Shown: positions 35,358 to 44,830, counted from the first letter of the stretch. The stretch is 64,000 nt of DNA from Arcanobacterium bovis (GCF_004331995.1 NZ_SJDT01000003.1:248001-312000); one strand, 5' to 3'. The notes: generated by a model from the letters alone, not told the origin. Made by a program: numbers and translations.

Positions 35358-37034
35358 ATGACTGAAATCAAGTACAAGGATATGCTTCCGGTTGGTCCGG
35401 ATAAAACGCAGTACCGCCTCATTTCTACTGAGGGCGTGAGCACTGTGGAAGGCCCCGATGGTATGACTTTCCTCAAAGTTGAGGAAAGCGCGCTTGAATT
35501 ACTTGCGGAAACGGCTTTCTACGAGATCAACCACTTTCTGCGCACTGAACATCTCAAGCAGGTTGCCAAGATTACCAAGGATCCAGAGGCCTCACCAAAT
35601 GATCGTTTCGTGGCAAAAACGCTACTTCGCAACGCAAACATCGCTGCGCAAGGAGAATTGCCGATGTGCCAAGACACCGGCACTGCCATCATCAAGGGCG
35701 AACGCGGACAGCGCGTGCTCACCCCCGGCGTCGACGAGAAAGCGCTTTCGCAAGGCGTACAGAACACCTACGAGAAGTACAATTTGCGCTACTCTCAAAA
35801 TGCTCCGCTGACGATGTTTGAAGAGAAAAACACCGGCACAAACCTTCCGGCTCAAATTGAACTCTATGCGGACACTCACCCAGGTCACGAAAACGAATAC
35901 CACTTCCTGTTTATGTCTAAGGGCGGCGGTTCAGCGAACAAGTCGTACCTGTACCAGGAAACAAAAGCTATTTTGAATCCTGATTCGATGATGCCATTCC
36001 TCGAAGGCAAGATTCGTTCCCTCGGCACCGCCGCTTGCCCGCCTTACCACTTGGCCATCGTTATTGGCGGAACCTCGGCGGAGTTTGCGCTCAAAACAGC
36101 GAAGTATGCATCTGCCAAGTACCTAGACGAACTTCCAACCTGTGGTGGCGAAGAAGGCTATGGATTCCGCGATCTCGAGATGGAAGAAAAAGTTCTTGAT
36201 ATTACACGCAAGATTGGAATTGGCGCACAGTTTGGTGGCGAGTATTTCTGCCACGACGTGCGAGTGGTTCGCCTTCCGCGGCACGGCGCCTCACTGCCAG
36301 TAGCTATCGCGGTGTCCTGCTCGGCAGACCGCCAAGCCAAGGGAAAGATCACCCCAGAGGGAATCTTCATCGAAGAACTTGAGCACAATCCTGGGCAGTT
36401 CTTGCCAGCTACTACGGATGCTGAGATCGGGCACGCCGAGAGCAATGACGTGGTGACTATCGACCTGAACCAGCCGATGTCAGATATTCTTGCTGAGCTG
36501 AGCAAATACCCCGTTAAGACGCGACTCTCGCTCAATGGTCCGATGATTGTGGCACGCGATATCGCTCACGCGAAGATTCGCGAGCGCATCGAAAACGGTG
36601 GAGGTATGCCACAGTATCTGAAAGATCATCCTGTGTACTATGCCGGACCAGCCAAGACACCAGAAGGTAAGCCATCTGGTTCGTTTGGTCCAACCACGGC
36701 AGGGCGCATGGATTCATACGTAGATCAGTTCCAGGCTCTGGGCGGTTCGATGGTGATGCTCGCCAAAGGAAACCGTTCTCAGCAAGTTACGGACGCCTGC
36801 CACAAGCACGGTGGTTTCTACCTCGGTTCAATCGGCGGCCCAGCAGCGCAGCTCGCTGAGGATTGCATCAAGAAAGTTGAGCAGCTTGAGTACCCAGAGC
36901 TTGGTATGGAAGCTGTTTGGCGCATTGAAGTTGAGAACTTCCCAGCATTCATCGTGGTAGATGACAAAGGCAACGACTTCTTCGCCGGATCCCAAGAGAT
37001 CAGCGTGACCTTAGGTAAGCGTCCAGGTATGTAG
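35358..37034 (+). CDS. fumA: Fumarate hydratase, class I (iron-sulfur)
   Basis: The 558-residue protein joins the alpha and beta domains of class I fumarases, which interconvert fumarate and malate using a 4Fe-4S cluster. Cysteines lie in [20 protein letters not shown] and [17 protein letters not shown]. The C-terminal domain contains [30 protein letters not shown] and [14 protein letters not shown] placed the start at ATG 35358, after AGGAGAG; a frame from 35334 lies in the promoter region. Class I fumarase is oxygen-sensitive, which fits a facultatively or strictly fermentative lifestyle. Confidence 0.95.
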   Translation: MTEIKYKDMLPVGPDKTQYRLISTEGVSTVEGPDGMTFLKVEESALELLAETAFYEINHFLRTEHLKQVAKITKDPEASPNDRFVAKTLLRNANIAAQGELPMCQDTGTAIIKGERGQRVLTPGVDEKALSQGVQNTYEKYNLRYSQNAPLTMFEEKNTGTNLPAQIELYADTHPGHENEYHFLFMSKGGGSANKSYLYQETKAILNPDSMMPFLEGKIRSLGTAACPPYHLAIVIGGTSAEFALKTAKYASAKYLDELPTCGGEEGYGFRDLEMEEKVLDITRKIGIGAQFGGEYFCHDVRVVRLPRHGASLPVAIAVSCSADRQAKGKITPEGIFIEELEHNPGQFLPATTDAEIGHAESNDVVTIDLNQPMSDILAELSKYPVKTRLSLNGPMIVARDIAHAKIRERIENGGGMPQYLKDHPVYYAGPAKTPEGKPSGSFGPTTAGRMDSYVDQFQALGGSMVMLAKGNRSQQVTDACHKHGGFYLGSIGGPAAQLAEDCIKKVEQLEYPELGMEAVWRIEVENFPAFIVVDDKGNDFFAGSQEISVTLGKRPGM

Positions 37035-37055
37035 CCTAAGGCGCGATAGCGCACG

Positions 37056-37158
37056 AAACTAGGGGCGATTTGAGCAACATCTCTATATATGTTGCGATAT
37101 TGCAAAAATCGCCCCTAGTTTTAGGTCTGATCCAGAGTTCAGCTTCAGCAGAACTCTG
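37056..37158. terminator. Terminators between fumarase and guaB3
   Basis: The arms 37056-37070 and 37107-37121 pair over 15 bp and enclose a smaller GCAACAT/ATGTTGC stem (37074-37080, 37089-37095). A separate 8-bp hairpin, CAGAGTTC/GAACTCTG, lies at 37133-37140 and 37151-37158. They can stop both convergent genes. Confidence 0.75.
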
Positions 37159-37194
37159 CTTATGCTGGCCCCTTACTGCCCCTTATTCAGAATC

Positions 37195-38307
37195 TTACTG
37201 CCCCACCGAGATTGGCACTCGCTGGAATTCTTTCACATCCGAGTAACCAGTCATCGCCATGGCGTGCCGCAATGCACCAATCAAGTTCGTAGTACCTGAC
37301 GCATCTTGAGAAGGACCATTAATAATGGTCTCCAAACTTCCCACCTGCTCAACTTTGACTCGTTCGCCACGCAGCAGAGACTTATGGTGCGCCTCCGCAC
37401 CCCAATGATACCCTCGACCAGGCGCTTCATCTGCACGGGCCAGCACCGTACCGAGCATCACGCCATCTGCGCCACAGGCAATAGCCTTAACCAAATCACC
37501 CGACGTGGAAATCTGCCCATCAGCAATAACGTGTACGTACCTACCACCAGTCTCGTCCATATATTCCCGACGGGCAGCCGCAACATTAGCCACCGTCGTC
37601 GCCATCGGAACAGCAACGCCCACGGTACGGCGATTTGCCGTCGTCGCCCCGCCTCCGAAACCGGCGAGAACTCCAGCAGCTCCGGTGCGCATCAGATGCA
37701 AAGCCGCAGTGTAAGACGCCGCGCCGCCCACAACAACCGGTACGTCGAGTTCGTAAATGAATCGCTTGAGGTTCAACGGCTCGCGATTGGACGACACATG
37801 CTCAGCCGAAACTGTTGTGCCACGAATGACGAAGAGATCGACGCCAGCGTCGGCCACCGTACGCCAATACTCTTGTGTGCGTTGCGGCGAGAGCGCTCCC
37901 GCCACCGGCACGCCTGCGTTGCGGATCTCTTCGAGTCTGGCTGAGATCAGTTCAGCTTTCACTGGTTCGCGGTAAATCTCCTGCATACGTTGGAAAACTT
38001 GCTCCTCAGGCAGCGTAGAGATCTCCTCGAGATAAGGCTCAGGATCCTCGTAACGCGTCCAGATTCCCTCGAGATCGAGAACTCCCACCATACCCATTTT
38101 GCCCATGGCAATTGCAGTCGCAGGCGAAGTAACCGAGTCCATTGGAGCTGCGATGATAGGCGCGTCCAAAAGATAGGCATCAAGCTGCCAAGATACCGAA
38201 ACGTCTGCGGCGTCTCGCGTGCGTCGAGAAGGAACGACGGCGATGTCGTCGAAAGAATATCCAACATTGGCGCGTTTCCCGCGGCCGATTTCAACTTCAT
38301 TACTCAC
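37195..38307 (-). CDS. guaB3: GuaB3-type IMP dehydrogenase family protein
   Basis: The 370-residue protein has the IMPDH barrel (YSFDDIAVVPSRRTRD, APIIAAPMDSVTSPATAIAMG, VIADGQISTSGDLVKAIACGADGVMLG) but no CBS domains. The catalytic loop that reads GSICTT in true IMPDH is GFGGGATTANRR here, with no cysteine. This fits the actinobacterial GuaB3 subgroup, which lies beside guaB in many genomes and whose activity is less well defined. The separate guaB at 52.9 kb keeps the catalytic cysteine. The 14.6-kb distance between the two is unusual for actinobacteria, where they are often adjacent. Confidence 0.9.
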   Translation of the reverse strand: MSNEVEIGRGKRANVGYSFDDIAVVPSRRTRDAADVSVSWQLDAYLLDAPIIAAPMDSVTSPATAIAMGKMGMVGVLDLEGIWTRYEDPEPYLEEISTLPEEQVFQRMQEIYREPVKAELISARLEEIRNAGVPVAGALSPQRTQEYWRTVADAGVDLFVIRGTTVSAEHVSSNREPLNLKRFIYELDVPVVVGGAASYTAALHLMRTGAAGVLAGFGGGATTANRRTVGVAVPMATTVANVAAARREYMDETGGRYVHVIADGQISTSGDLVKAIACGADGVMLGTVLARADEAPGRGYHWGAEAHHKSLLRGERVKVEQVGSLETIINGPSQDASGTTNLIGALRHAMAMTGYSDVKEFQRVPISVGQ

Positions 38308-38492
38308 ATCTTTAGCCTATCGTTTTCGTGGGAAAAAGTGGAGATGACGAGGTTAGAAAGGCGGAGATATGGCAGTTAGAAGTGCGGCAATAACGAGGTT
38401 TGATAAGTAAGAACAAGGCACTGAGATCATCGGCAATGAAATTTGGCGGGAGCTGCGGCGTATAATTACATACACGAAAAGAAAGAGGAATC

Positions 38493-39188
38493 ATGTGGTC
38501 ACACAATCCAATTGTAGGTTTTGATACTGAAACTACCGGCGTTGATCCTACCGAAGCGCGGCTTGTTACTGCGTCGGTGGTGATCGTTGACGACGAGCGC
38601 ATCACGAAACACTACTGGCTGGCAGATCCGGGCGTTGAGATTCCTTTGAATGCACAAAATGTGCACGGTATATCCACTGAAAAAGCGCAGCGAGAGGGCC
38701 GGCCAGTGCGTGAAGTCTTGAGCGAACTGGCTGAACTCCTTCACCACCACCTCCAGCAAAATCACGCCATTGTGGCATTCAATGCATCCTATGATTTAAC
38801 GCTTATTGAAACTGAACTCGCACGGCATGGTCTGCCCACGCTCGAAGAACGGCTTGAACGCCCCCTTTCCCCTGTCGTTGATCCTTTTATTCTCGACAAA
38901 ACTCTCGATCGGTGGCGAAAAGGAAAACGTACCCTTGAACTCGTCGCTCAACACTATGGCGTCTGGGATGATGATTCCTTCCACAATGCTGAAGCTGATG
39001 TGCTTGTCACTTTGCGGGTACTCGGTGCGATGCTCCGAAAATTTCCTGATACTGCAGCGTGGAGCCACGAGGAGCTCATGCGAAAGCAGTCTGAAACCTA
39101 TATCGAATCAGCAAATTATTTTGCGAAAAAGGCAACCGAACGCGGTAGACCGTATACTCAGCCGGTTGGTTGGCCAATCGCGAAGTAA
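38493..39188 (+). CDS. DEDDh-type 3'-5' exonuclease (DnaQ-like)
   Basis: The 231-residue protein has the Exo I motif IVGFDTETTGVDP (Asp, Glu), Exo II IVAFNASYDLTLIE (Asp), and a C-terminal HNAEADVL with the His and Asp of the DEDDh class. It resembles stand-alone exonucleases related to the DNA polymerase III epsilon subunit. AAAGAGGAA precedes the ATG. It lies alone, divergent from guaB3, with no adjoining helicase or polymerase gene. A role in repair or nucleic acid turnover is likely but not specific. Confidence 0.88.
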   Translation: MWSHNPIVGFDTETTGVDPTEARLVTASVVIVDDERITKHYWLADPGVEIPLNAQNVHGISTEKAQREGRPVREVLSELAELLHHHLQQNHAIVAFNASYDLTLIETELARHGLPTLEERLERPLSPVVDPFILDKTLDRWRKGKRTLELVAQHYGVWDDDSFHNAEADVLVTLRVLGAMLRKFPDTAAWSHEELMRKQSETYIESANYFAKKATERGRPYTQPVGWPIAK

Positions 39189-39285
39189 CTGCGTAGAGGT
39201 AGACTTGCGAATAAATATCAGTGCGGGCGCATGAGCAATGAGGTGTTGGGCCACACGGCACCTCAAAATGTCGATTTCGGTCGGT

Positions 39286-39348
39286 GAAATACTGGTCTGA
39301 TTTGGCGAAATATCAGTGTGGCATAGCGAAATATTGGCTTCATTCGGC
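39286..39348. repeat. Three tandem 21-bp repeats upstream of the substrate-binding protein
   Basis: Units at 39286-39306, 39307-39327 and 39328-39348 each start GAAATA, have YYRG next, and end in GC. The period equals two helical turns. They end 27 bp before the ABC operon start, so they may bind the operon's own OmpR-type regulator. The 39189-39285 stretch holds nothing else I can name. Confidence 0.6.
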
Positions 39349-39375
39349 AACTAATAGGGAGGAGCGTTTGAGAAT

Positions 39376-40368
39376 ATGGTCAAGTCCCGCTGGCTCCAAT
39401 CTATGATTCCGCGTTTTGCCATCGCGAGTGTAGTGCTGGTGTTTTTCTTGGTGCTGGGTATTGTGGCACGCCCAACTGGCGCCGATCTCAACGTTATCTG
39501 CTCCAATAATCTCGATTCCTGCGAAGCCTTGGCACATTCCTTTGAAGAAAAGACCCGTACCAAAGTTTCCATCGTGCGTTTGCCTACCTCAGAAGCTCTT
39601 GCTCACTTGAAAAACGTGCGATACCAAAATGATTTTGACGTATGGTTCGGCGGCCCCACTGAATCTTACGTTTTGGCCGATGAAGCCGGACTGCTTGCTG
39701 CGAGTAATGTGCAGGGCCTTAGCCAAACATGGGTGGGTATCTATGGCGGAATCTTGGCATTTTGCGTATCTGATTCAATCGACGCTCCGCAGAGCTGGGA
39801 AGAGCTGGTTCGCACCGATTCCATCTCTTTAGCAGCACCTAATCCTGCAACATCAGGCACTGCCGGCACAATGCTCTGGGTGCAATACTTACGGATACAC
39901 TCAGAATCCGAAATGAACCGTTTTCTACAACAGCTTGACCAGAAAGTATCTACGTACACCGACTCAGGTATTGCACCAGCAAAATTGGTTGCTCGCAAGA
40001 AAGCCGACGTTGGCATTACCTTCGCTCCCTATTGCGAACGTGAACGAGTGCGGGGCGCTAAGATCAAAACAGTGTACCCAAGTGATGGAACTGGGTATGA
40101 GATCGGCGGTATCTCACGACTCCGCAACGCACCTAATGCTGAATTAGCGGAAAAATTTGTGCAGTATGCAGCCTCAGATGAAGGGCAGGAGATCAGCGCA
40201 CGTTCGGCGCTCCAAAATCCGATTTCTCCCAGCCTTCCCAATAATCTCAAAAACGCACTCGACACTGTGAATGCCCCAGTTTATTCGGACCATATCTCCA
40301 CGAGCGCACATCTGCGTGCTCAGTTAATCTCCAATTGGATCAGGCAGGTGCGAAATGGTCAATATTAG
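39376..40368 (+). CDS. ABC transporter substrate-binding protein (Fbp/Afu-like), membrane-anchored
   Basis: The 330-residue protein starts with a hydrophobic segment (about residues 11-31) without a lipobox or clear cleavage site, so it may stay membrane-anchored. The rest fits the two-lobed family of Fe3+/hexose-phosphate/phosphonate-type binding proteins: VICSNNLDSCEALAHSFEEKT, DFDVWFGGPTESYVLADEAGLL, NPATSGTAGTMLWVQ and KKADVGITFAPYCERER. DVWFGG is reminiscent of sugar-phosphate binders such as AfuA. GGGAGGAG precedes the start. It overlaps the permease gene by 14 nt. Because the kinase in the same operon lacks a sensory domain, this protein may also present the signal, as HptA does in staphylococci (inference). 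Confidence 0.8.
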   Translation: MVKSRWLQSMIPRFAIASVVLVFFLVLGIVARPTGADLNVICSNNLDSCEALAHSFEEKTRTKVSIVRLPTSEALAHLKNVRYQNDFDVWFGGPTESYVLADEAGLLAASNVQGLSQTWVGIYGGILAFCVSDSIDAPQSWEELVRTDSISLAAPNPATSGTAGTMLWVQYLRIHSESEMNRFLQQLDQKVSTYTDSGIAPAKLVARKKADVGITFAPYCERERVRGAKIKTVYPSDGTGYEIGGISRLRNAPNAELAEKFVQYAASDEGQEISARSALQNPISPSLPNNLKNALDTVNAPVYSDHISTSAHLRAQLISNWIRQVRNGQY

Positions 40369-41971
40369 GCGACCTCAAATCCTGCCTCGTTTCTTAGTAA
40401 CGCGCATCCACGACGTCAATAAATTCATTGCGGTGTTGTTGAGCTGCTCCCTAGCTCTCTTCGTGATTTTCTTTCTCGCTTTTCCACACTATTTCGGAAG
40501 AGCGTTCACGCATAACTTTTCCTATTCGCTCGCCGTCACCTCGCTCACGAGCGCTCTATCTGCCGTGCTTGCTCTGCCCTTGGCGATTGCGCTACTAACT
40601 GCGTCGACGAAAAAGCTCATCACTTATCTCGGACTTTTATACGTGCCACTCACAATTTCGCCGCTCGCAATGGCTACAATTCTATGTGGAGATTTCATTA
40701 GTTTTTCACCCTACGGCATCGGCGTAATCTTCACTACTCAGTTCATTTCGATCTTCCCATTCACGGTGCTCCTTGAACTTTTCGTATTTGATCGGCTCGG
40801 CTCATCAGTCCTGCTCCAAAGTCTGCAATGGTCGGAAGGATCAATCCGTTGGATATGGAAAGCCCACAGCTCAACGGTGATTCGAGCTGGAATGTTGTCC
40901 TTTGTCTTAGGCACCGGAATACTGCTCGCTGATCCATCACTGCACTTAGTTTTCGGTGGTACCACTCCATTTTTGGCAAATCACGTATTGCATGTGCTCA
41001 GCTCGGGAGGCTCACAAGCTGCAGCAATCCCCCATGTTGTGTCACTGATAGTTCTAGCAGTGGTAGCAGCAGTTTTGTTGGCCGATACGCTCCATTATCC
41101 TGGCAACACCAACAGGACGATGTCCGACGACGAACGCGCCGTCTTTTCTTCGGTTCCGCTTGCACGTACTATCTCGCGAATCGGAATTCTTATCGGTAGA
41201 ACTTACGCGCTCACCATCATGTTCATGCTGGTGGTGATCATGAAAAACGGTCTGGGCGAAATGTTCACACACGCAGCTACAAATATTCCGCAAGGCCTGT
41301 ACCAATCGCTATGGTCTACCACGATCACAGTTGTACCAGTAATCCTCGTAGCCTGGATTCTCAGCCTGAACTCTGCATCAATCGCATTTTGGCACCCACG
41401 ACTTGCTGCAATCTTTAATACTTGCATGGTAGTTCTAGTTCTGATTTCCTTAACAACGGGAGGAATGCTCATCGCTTTTCTCCACCAAGACTGGATCAAG
41501 TTAGGGAATCTTTATTTAATTCCGCCACTAGTTGGAAACGCTGGATACGGCAATGGCTACTTGGCAATCGCACTGTCATATATGGTGATAGCTTTCCCTA
41601 TTGCTCACCTAGTCAGCTATTCGGTCTTCGAAGCACATCGACCAGCGGTGCTCGCTGCACGTGATCTTGGTGCTAAACGAACCCGCATATTCTTCACGAT
41701 AATCTTGCCGACTATTATTCCGGTGTGGATTCCCACTTTTGCCCTGCTCATCGGTTTACTTTTCACACGCAACACTCCGGCGATATTTCTCAATTCCGCT
41801 TCATTCCCGCAAGTTGGCTCAAGTATACTTGGTGCTGCTGAAGAAGGACACGACGCCGCCGTTTATGCCTTGACTACTACGTCGTCATTCGTATCAATTT
41901 TCCTGTTCATACTAGGAATCTCTGGCGTTTTGTTTTTCTCAAATCAAAGGAGTCACGATGGCACTCACTAA
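40355..41971 (+). CDS. ABC transporter permease with two fused transmembrane domains
   Basis: The 538-residue protein has about twelve hydrophobic segments, in two repeats, like FbpB or AfuB where both membrane domains are joined. EAA-loop remnants occur in the first half (SVLLQSLQWSEGSIRWIWKAH) and in the second (PAVLAARDLGAKRTRIFFTIILP), where the ATPase docks. It overlaps the binding protein by 14 nt and the ATPase gene by 14 nt, so translation is coupled. Substrate specificity cannot be told from the permease; iron(III), phosphonates and hexose phosphates are all possible in this family. Confidence 0.86.
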   Translation: MVNIRRPQILPRFLVTRIHDVNKFIAVLLSCSLALFVIFFLAFPHYFGRAFTHNFSYSLAVTSLTSALSAVLALPLAIALLTASTKKLITYLGLLYVPLTISPLAMATILCGDFISFSPYGIGVIFTTQFISIFPFTVLLELFVFDRLGSSVLLQSLQWSEGSIRWIWKAHSSTVIRAGMLSFVLGTGILLADPSLHLVFGGTTPFLANHVLHVLSSGGSQAAAIPHVVSLIVLAVVAAVLLADTLHYPGNTNRTMSDDERAVFSSVPLARTISRIGILIGRTYALTIMFMLVVIMKNGLGEMFTHAATNIPQGLYQSLWSTTITVVPVILVAWILSLNSASIAFWHPRLAAIFNTCMVVLVLISLTTGGMLIAFLHQDWIKLGNLYLIPPLVGNAGYGNGYLAIALSYMVIAFPIAHLVSYSVFEAHRPAVLAARDLGAKRTRIFFTIILPTIIPVWIPTFALLIGLLFTRNTPAIFLNSASFPQVGSSILGAAEEGHDAAVYALTTTSSFVSIFLFILGISGVLFFSNQRSHDGTH

Positions 41972-43094
41972 TCCGCCGCAGGTACCAGCCGGTAAAGACT
42001 GCGCCGGACTCGAGGTTCGCGGTTTGACTGTGCACCGCAACCCGAAATCGGCGCCGATTCTCCACAACATCGATCTCACGGTGCAACCAGGAAAAGTATT
42101 GGCACTGATCGGCCCATCAGGTTCAGGAAAAACAACTCTCGTTCAAGCAATCGCTGGCCTATTAAAAGCTACCGCTGGAAGCATCAACGTCGATTCATGT
42201 GCGATAACGAACAACAGCCTCACGGATCGCCCCTCCGGATACGTCTCTCAAGATCCAACCCTGTTTGGCAATATGACCGTGTGGCAAAACGTAGCCTATG
42301 GTCTCGATGATTCGTCCATTCCTGATCGCAAGTATCACGATATGATCGACATCGCGCTTGCCGAGATGAATATTTCTGGAATCGCGCTCGCCAAACCGTC
42401 ACAGCTTTCCGGTGGTCAGCGCCAACGTGTTGCTCTAGCTCGAACATTAGTGAGGCGTCCCCGCGTCCTTTTGCTCGACGAACCGCTCGCCCATGTAGAC
42501 GACGCCGTTAGAAAAGTAATTCGCAAAGATATTCTGTTCCAAATCCAGCGGCTCAATATCGCCACAATCTATGTGACGCACGATGTTGACGAAGCCTGTG
42601 CAATTGGAGATGCACTTGCCGTGATGAACGACGGCGTAATTGCGCAGTGCACAAATCCTCAGAAAGCTTACGAGCAGCCAAATTCTCGGTTTGTGGCGCG
42701 CTTTATGGGTATTCCCAATATTGTGGATGTAAACACTCCGCCACACTCACCCAGCGGTTTTGTACTACTTGGACGTAGCGCGTGTGTCTTTCCAGGTGAG
42801 GCACACGCGGATAAGTTAGCGCTGTGTATCCCCGCTGAACGAATTCGAATTTCATCAACCACAGCAACCATTGACCCATCTACCAGCACGAATACACACA
42901 ATAACAACAGTTTAGCTTGCCTGACGGGCAAGATCATTAACCGTTATTTCGTGCGAAGTTTCTACCAATATGAGATAGAAACCGAGGTAGGAACTCTAGT
43001 AGTACACGAGACTTCACATCATGGTGCGAAAAATATTGGTGACGACGTTCGCCTCGATATCGAGTACGGATGGCTGGTACCGCATGGAAAATAA
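41958..43094 (+). CDS. ABC transporter ATP-binding protein
   Basis: The 378-residue ATPase has Walker A LIGPSGSGKTTLVQA, Q-loop YVSQDPTLF, signature LSGGQRQRVALARTL, Walker B VLLLDEPLAHVDD and the switch His in IYVTHDVDEA. A TOBE-like C-terminal domain ends in LTGKIINRYFVRSFYQYEIE, then HHGAKNIGDDVRL, as in iron/phosphonate-type importers. It overlaps both neighbours (14 nt with the permease, 11 nt with the kinase), tying import to signalling. Confidence 0.92.
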   Translation: MALTNPPQVPAGKDCAGLEVRGLTVHRNPKSAPILHNIDLTVQPGKVLALIGPSGSGKTTLVQAIAGLLKATAGSINVDSCAITNNSLTDRPSGYVSQDPTLFGNMTVWQNVAYGLDDSSIPDRKYHDMIDIALAEMNISGIALAKPSQLSGGQRQRVALARTLVRRPRVLLLDEPLAHVDDAVRKVIRKDILFQIQRLNIATIYVTHDVDEACAIGDALAVMNDGVIAQCTNPQKAYEQPNSRFVARFMGIPNIVDVNTPPHSPSGFVLLGRSACVFPGEAHADKLALCIPAERIRISSTTATIDPSTSTNTHNNNSLACLTGKIINRYFVRSFYQYEIETEVGTLVVHETSHHGAKNIGDDVRLDIEYGWLVPHGK

Positions 43095-43902
43095 CGTCCT
43101 CAGTCCAGTTGTAATTGTTGCAATAGCACTGGTCATGACGATTGCTTTAGTAGTGATCGTTTCACAATGGCGAAGCAACCACGATTTACAGCAAGAAGTC
43201 AAGGAACTCAAAGACCGCAACGACTACCTTGAAAAAAGACCAGCGATGATCTCGCATGAGATACGCACGCCGTTGTCATTGGTACAAGGAGCAGCTGAGT
43301 TGATGGCCGAAGAAACACCCGGGCCGCTCAACGAACTACAGCGATCTTTTATCGAAACGATCTCTGAGAACTCTCGGCAAGCAATCGATATTGCAGAAAA
43401 TTTTCTCATTGATCTCAACATGGATATTCGTCCACTTCAACTCCAAGAAATAGACATTCGCGCAATTGTTGCTGATACAGCAAAAGAAATTAGAAAAATT
43501 TTTCCGATACGTATCGACGTTGATGCCGCAGGAGGCTTGCTTCCCATATACGCCGACAAGCAGCTCATTCGTCAGCTCATCTGGAATCTCATTAACAATG
43601 CTGCTCGTCATGCACACAGCGACAATCCCGTCACTGTGCGCATTGAAAACGGCGAAGGAAGTGGCGCACATATTTCGATTATTGACCGTGGCGAAGGCAT
43701 GAGCGATGTCGATCTTGAAAAACTATTCACGCCCTTCTCGTCAGGCAGCACCCGCCGCCCTGGAAGCGGAATAGGAATGATGGTGTCAAAGAAAATCGTC
43801 GATGCTCATGAAGGAAAAATACTAGTAGACTCTGCTCAGGGTATCGGAACAGTGATACATGTTCTTCTGCCTCAACACTTAGCCGAAAGCAAGGAATCTT
43901 AA
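43084..43902 (+). CDS. Sensor histidine kinase without extracellular sensor domain
   Basis: The 272-residue kinase has one N-terminal membrane segment (about residues 9-27), a short coiled stretch, and the H-box MISHEIRTPLSLVQGAAELM (His58). The N-box is LIWNLINNAARHA, with DRGEGMSD and GSGIGMMVSKKIV for ATP binding. There is almost no extracytoplasmic part, so it probably senses through a membrane partner, most simply the co-encoded ABC proteins. I chose ATG 43084, which overlaps the ATPase stop; a longer frame from 43021 lies within the ATPase gene. Phosphate is passed to the response regulator that follows, which overlaps by one base. Confidence 0.87.
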   Translation: MENNVLSPVVIVAIALVMTIALVVIVSQWRSNHDLQQEVKELKDRNDYLEKRPAMISHEIRTPLSLVQGAAELMAEETPGPLNELQRSFIETISENSRQAIDIAENFLIDLNMDIRPLQLQEIDIRAIVADTAKEIRKIFPIRIDVDAAGGLLPIYADKQLIRQLIWNLINNAARHAHSDNPVTVRIENGEGSGAHISIIDRGEGMSDVDLEKLFTPFSSGSTRRPGSGIGMMVSKKIVDAHEGKILVDSAQGIGTVIHVLLPQHLAESKES

Positions 43903-44606
43903 TGCACAATCCCGTGGCACTAGTCGTTGACGATGAAGCTCAGATGGTGTCGATCATCAAGTTTGCGCTTGAAACGCAAGGATTCGAGTGCCTTACTGCC
44001 AAAAACACCACCGAAGCCTGGAGCGTGATTCAGCACCATCGGATTGATCTGGCAGTCCTCGACGTTATGCTTCCCAACGGATCCGGTGTTGAACTCACCA
44101 AGAAGATCCGCCATAGCCATCTCAAGTTCCCGATCATTTTGCTCACCGCTCTTGGCGATGAAGACGATCGCATCGCCGGACTCGAGGCGGGGGCAGACGA
44201 TTACGTTACCAAACCGTTTTCACCTCGTGAGCTCGCATTACGCGCCCTTGCTGCGGTTCGACGCTACAGTGATCACAATATTTCGGCAGCCATTAACCTC
44301 GGTAACCTCACCATCCACATCGCTGAGGCAAAAGCCTACTGGAACAATACTCAAATTGACCTCACGGAAACGCAAGTACGATTACTGGCAGTGCTCGCAC
44401 GCAACCACAACGACGTCGTCAGCCATCGAGAAATACTCGCGCAGGTGTGGAATACGAACGAAACCAGTGGCGGCCGCGAAATGATTAAGACATCGATATA
44501 CCGGTTACGCAGGGACCTCACGGCACAAGGTATCGGCGACATCGAAATCCTTTCGGTGCGCTCACGCGGGTATTCGATGAAAATAGCATCGCAAAACGAT
44601 TCCTAG
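43902..44606 (+). CDS. OmpR/PhoB-family response regulator
   Basis: The 234-residue protein has a receiver domain with Asp10-Asp11, the phosphorylated Asp54 (LAVLDVMLPNG), Thr82 and Lys104 (VTKPFS). A C-terminal winged helix (LTETQVRLLAVLARNHNDVVSHREIL, then SIYRLRRDL) binds DNA, usually at direct repeats. It is the fifth gene of the coupled ABC-kinase operon. The antiporter gene downstream has direct repeats in its leader, a plausible target. Staphylococcal HptR has a different output domain (AraC-type), so similarity to that system is in layout only. Confidence 0.92.
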   Translation: MHNPVALVVDDEAQMVSIIKFALETQGFECLTAKNTTEAWSVIQHHRIDLAVLDVMLPNGSGVELTKKIRHSHLKFPIILLTALGDEDDRIAGLEAGADDYVTKPFSPRELALRALAAVRRYSDHNISAAINLGNLTIHIAEAKAYWNNTQIDLTETQVRLLAVLARNHNDVVSHREILAQVWNTNETSGGREMIKTSIYRLRRDLTAQGIGDIEILSVRSRGYSMKIASQNDS

Positions 44607-44634
44607 TAGCTTTGCGCGGCAACAGCATCGAGCA

Positions 44635-44713
44635 CGACGTCGGTCACCACGACGTCAAGCACAGCGTCGAACCACGGCAAAAATATCGCGAGAGCGCGAC
44701 GTCGGCCACCACG
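44635..44713. repeat. Direct repeat in the regulator-antiporter gap
   Basis: CGACGTCGGTCACCACG (44635-44651) recurs at 44697-44713 with one mismatch, and CGACGTC occurs a third time between. The meaning is unknown. Confidence 0.45.
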
Positions 44714-44768
44714 GCACTGAGCAGGAAAAGAACGCGGACACACGATCACGCAACCAACAGCCACGCCC

Positions 44769-44830
44769 ACACTTGGTATTATCTACACTTGGTATTATCT
44801 ACACTTGGTAACACCCCTGTTACCAAGTGT
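44769..44830. promoter_or_regulatory. ACACTTGGTA repeat array upstream of the antiporter
   Basis: ACACTTGGTA occurs at 44769-44778, 44785-44794 and 44801-44810, a 16-bp period, and inverted (TACCAAGTGT) at 44821-44830. The last two form a 12-bp stem with a 6-nt loop, which might also act as a terminator for the operon before. Position and periodicity suggest operators of the antiporter gene. The rest of the 44607-44923 gap holds TTGAAAC/GTTTCAA (44883-44902) and the AAGGAG ribosome binding site. Confidence 0.6.

Noticed and set aside
43021-43083. Longer kinase N-terminus from 43021
   Set aside because: The extra 21 residues overlap the ATPase gene, are not hydrophobic and lack a ribosome binding site; ATG 43084 gives a normal membrane-anchor start.
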